Source: UBA8106 sp913052135 (GTDB taxonomy: Bacteria; Acidobacteriota; Vicinamibacteria; Vicinamibacterales; UBA823). Taken from it: 25,878 bases of DNA. A program made the translations under genes and the position numbers. Positions within the stretch are counted from its first letter, which is position 1, and each line of letters begins with the position of its first letter. The stretch lies in the NCBI GenBank assembly GCA_913052135.1, contig CAJXDY010000033.1:1-25878 (forward strand). The letters run 5' to 3'. Positions 24,485 to 25,878 of the stretch are shown here, piece by piece. The notes under the pieces were generated by a model, which worked only from the letters and a program-made list of their open reading frames with translations, did not search any database and was not told where the DNA came from.

Positions 24485-24504
24485 GCGTCGTTTCGAAACG
24501 ACGC
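24485..24504. repeat. Perfect 20-bp palindrome
   Basis: The sequence from 24485 to 24504 (GCGTCGTTTC followed by its exact reverse complement GAAACGACGC) has no loop. It lies at the border between the broken recombinase and the next ORF. It could be an operator for a dimeric regulator, a resolution site, or a rearrangement junction. Confidence 0.75.
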
Positions 24505-24517
24505 TAAGAAGTTCTAT

Positions 24518-24829
24518 GTGAACTACTTCCGGCAGGTCGCTCAGGTATTCGGTGCAGCGTGGAATGGGCGAAAATATAGCATCAAAAAGGCGACCGCCCT
24601 GCGTGCCTTCATCAGAGTCTCACCGTCGGTTATCAGCCGGCTTGACCAGGATCACGCCGACAGGACGGATTTTCGCGCGATTGGCAGGATCATATCGCCT
24701 TGGGGCCGGCGGATAGGTGACCTACGGTTTGAGACTGAGGGTGCATGGAAGCGTAGGGGGGCGACGGTTGAATCGCTCTCGACGGAACTTCGTCTAGCGC
24801 TTCAGTATCCCGAGGGAGCTTCTGTTTAA
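24518..24829 (+). CDS. Small ORF resembling the C-terminal end of DGQHR/DndB-like proteins, probable fragment
   Basis: Starting from a GTG, the 103-residue product contains NYFRQVAQVFGAAWNGRKYS and then KKATALRAFIRVSPSVISRL. This pattern (NYF..I...F...W....I.K.T...AL..L) recalls the C-terminal part of DGQHR-domain proteins, which include the DndB regulator of DNA phosphorothioation. The frame stays open further upstream to about 24426, across the palindrome, but without another start codon and into sequence overlapping the recombinase remnant. No ribosome binding site is evident. It is most likely a 3' fragment of a larger gene of the lost island. The family match is from memory of motif shape only. 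Confidence 0.4.
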   Translation: MNYFRQVAQVFGAAWNGRKYSIKKATALRAFIRVSPSVISRLDQDHADRTDFRAIGRIISPWGRRIGDLRFETEGAWKRRGATVESLSTELRLALQYPEGASV

Positions 24830-24901
24830 TTCATCTGGCTGCTGAAATCTACCAGCCTGACATGGGAGCCTAGTGGTCGGGCCCCCTTTATTCTAAACGC
24901 G

Positions 24902-25876
24902 TTACGTCATCGCGTCGAAGAACTCAGCGTGTCCATTCATGACGCGTTCCATTTCGGTGTCGCTTGGCTCCAATGTCCAATCGTTCGCCTCTCGGGTACT
25001 ACCCAAGATGATTCCGTCGCGACGTGGCAACATGAGGAGCCCACCTCCCGAGACCGCGTAGTCCACTTCGGGCTGGGGCAGTAATACCGTGAGCTGACCC
25101 TTGACGGGGTGTAATTCCTCGTCGCCGAAGAGTGGCTTAGCCCCTAGTCCGGTACAGTTCATTATCACTGGTTCATCAAGCATGAGTAGTTCGTCAAGGT
25201 TAGTGAATTCCCTGACGACCACCGACCGAGGGCCAGAGGCGAGTCGGACGTCGCGGAGGAGAGCGTTGAGATAGACGGATGGTTCAAACTGCAGTGTCCA
25301 ACGCCGTCGCACATAGGGTGTTGGGAACGGATGCTCTGAGGGGTCCAGTTGCGCAGTTTCTGGGTAGAGGTCTGCGATGAGCCGACCAAGGCCGCGCTGA
25401 GGGCTCGGTGGGGTCTGGGAGACCAAGTAGTAGGGGACCCAACGGACACCGTATTCGTCGCCAAGATAGTCCTGAAAGTAGCGATGGGAGAGTCGCGTTG
25501 CCCGATGCCAAACGTTTTCGTATGCGGAACGATACGCCCCCGTAGGGCCGAAATACGCGGCTGACATGTTTGACGTTGTGCGCGGTGGAAGGTCTTTTGC
25601 GTAGACCGTCACTTGATAACCCTTCTGTTGGAGTAGGCGTGCGGTCGACAAGCCGACAACACCCGCTCCGACAACGGCAACCTGGGAGGCGCCAGTCTCA
25701 AGTGCCAGTTCCATGGCCAGGTGAGCAGTCCCCCAAGAGAGCGACATGCCACTTCCGCCATGACCGAAATTGTGGATGATCGTTTTGTCACCGAACGTTT
25801 CTGAGCGAAGCACGAAGCCAGATGACCGTGTTGGGCGTAGACCAACCGTCGTTCTGATAATACGGTTGCGCGAGAC
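24902..25876 (-). CDS. FAD-dependent oxidoreductase, DAAO-like with permuted motif order (5' partial)
   Basis: The frame is open to the right edge, so the start is outside the window; 324 residues are visible. It belongs to the D-amino-acid oxidase/glycine oxidase flavoprotein group. Unusually, the motifs typical of the C-terminal end of DAAO come first (TTVGLRPTRSSGF then HNFGHGGSGMSLSWGTA, residues 9-57), followed by the nucleotide-binding VAVVGAGVVGLSTARLLQ (about 66-83), the TTSNMSAAYFGPTG loop, and later MNCTGLGAKPLFGDEELHPVKGQ and GIILGSTREANDW. The likely substrate is a D-amino acid or related amine, not identified. It is separated from the small ORF by 72 bp and has no visible operon partner. 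Confidence 0.85.
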   Translation of the reverse strand, partial: VSRNRIIRTTVGLRPTRSSGFVLRSETFGDKTIIHNFGHGGSGMSLSWGTAHLAMELALETGASQVAVVGAGVVGLSTARLLQQKGYQVTVYAKDLPPRTTSNMSAAYFGPTGAYRSAYENVWHRATRLSHRYFQDYLGDEYGVRWVPYYLVSQTPPSPQRGLGRLIADLYPETAQLDPSEHPFPTPYVRRRWTLQFEPSVYLNALLRDVRLASGPRSVVVREFTNLDELLMLDEPVIMNCTGLGAKPLFGDEELHPVKGQLTVLLPQPEVDYAVSGGGLLMLPRRDGIILGSTREANDWTLEPSDTEMERVMNGHAEFFDAMT

Positions 25877-25878
25877 AT

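Noticed and set aside
24830..24901. GC-rich stretch GGTCGGGCCCCC between the small ORF and the flavoprotein gene, as a terminator
   Set aside because: No stable hairpin with a following T-run in either direction that I could support.
24107..25878. A second copy of the tRNA-Phe 3' end marking attR
   Set aside because: I scanned for GTTCAATTCTGCC and the CCTCGGCACCA end and saw no repeat in the rest of the window.
1..25878. CRISPR array or complete insertion sequence
   Set aside because: No regularly spaced direct repeats and no transposase ORF; only the recombinase remnant near 24.2-24.5 kb is mobile-element related.

Overview
The window comes from a bacterial chromosome. It is gene-dense, with many 1-30 nt gaps and ATGA/GTGA stop-start overlaps. 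My best guess is an Acidobacteriota-like organism (Vicinamibacteria or a relative), but this rests on family knowledge and gene layout only. The supporting traits are a System I cytochrome c maturation (ccm) operon with a cysteine-type CcmE, a CcmF-CcmH fusion, a Gld-type ABC operon with a DUF4340 protein, and an uncommon type of D-amino-acid-oxidase-like flavoprotein. No rRNA or other taxonomic marker besides recA is present, so the assignment is tentative.

Left part (1-5.9 kb). The 3' part of a NodU/CmcH-family carbamoyltransferase runs off the left edge and faces a leftward group: a DPM1/ArnC-type membrane glycosyltransferase, a VTT/DedA-type membrane protein and an inositol-monophosphatase-family phosphatase. 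A divergent pair of shikimate pathway genes follows, aroA and aroK, whose stop and start codons overlap.

Cytochrome c maturation operon (6.0-14.2 kb, minus strand). Reading in the direction of transcription, the order is maf, ccmE (Cys variant), a ccmF-ccmH fusion, a zinc-ribbon membrane protein, a signal-peptide membrane protein, ccmA, ccmB, ccmC, ccmD and a 49-residue single-pass protein. CcmABCD would load haem onto CcmE; CcmF with its fused CcmH domain would attach the haem to apocytochromes. No ccmG or ccmI is seen here. The two accessory proteins share a charged helical motif that looks like the N-terminal part of CcmI.

Middle part (14.2-24.1 kb). On the plus strand lie a DUF721/DciA-like protein, a thiolase, a 3-hydroxybutyryl-CoA dehydrogenase and a GNAT acetyltransferase; the two central enzymes would act together in acetoacetyl-CoA/3-hydroxybutyryl-CoA metabolism. 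They converge on a leftward operon of gldA-like ATPase, a GldF-GldG fusion and a DUF4340 protein, which probably forms one envelope ABC machine. A 358-bp divergent intergenic region precedes recA, which is followed by a PAP2 phosphatase whose stop codon lies inside the tRNA-Phe gene.

Right end (24.1-25.9 kb). Beyond tRNA-Phe is a decayed integration locus: short repeats, the catalytic C-terminal remnant of a tyrosine recombinase, a perfect 20-bp palindrome, and a small ORF that resembles the C-terminal end of DGQHR/DndB-like proteins. The window closes with a partial FAD-dependent oxidoreductase whose DAAO signature motifs occur in permuted order. I see no CRISPR array, complete insertion sequence or intact defence system.
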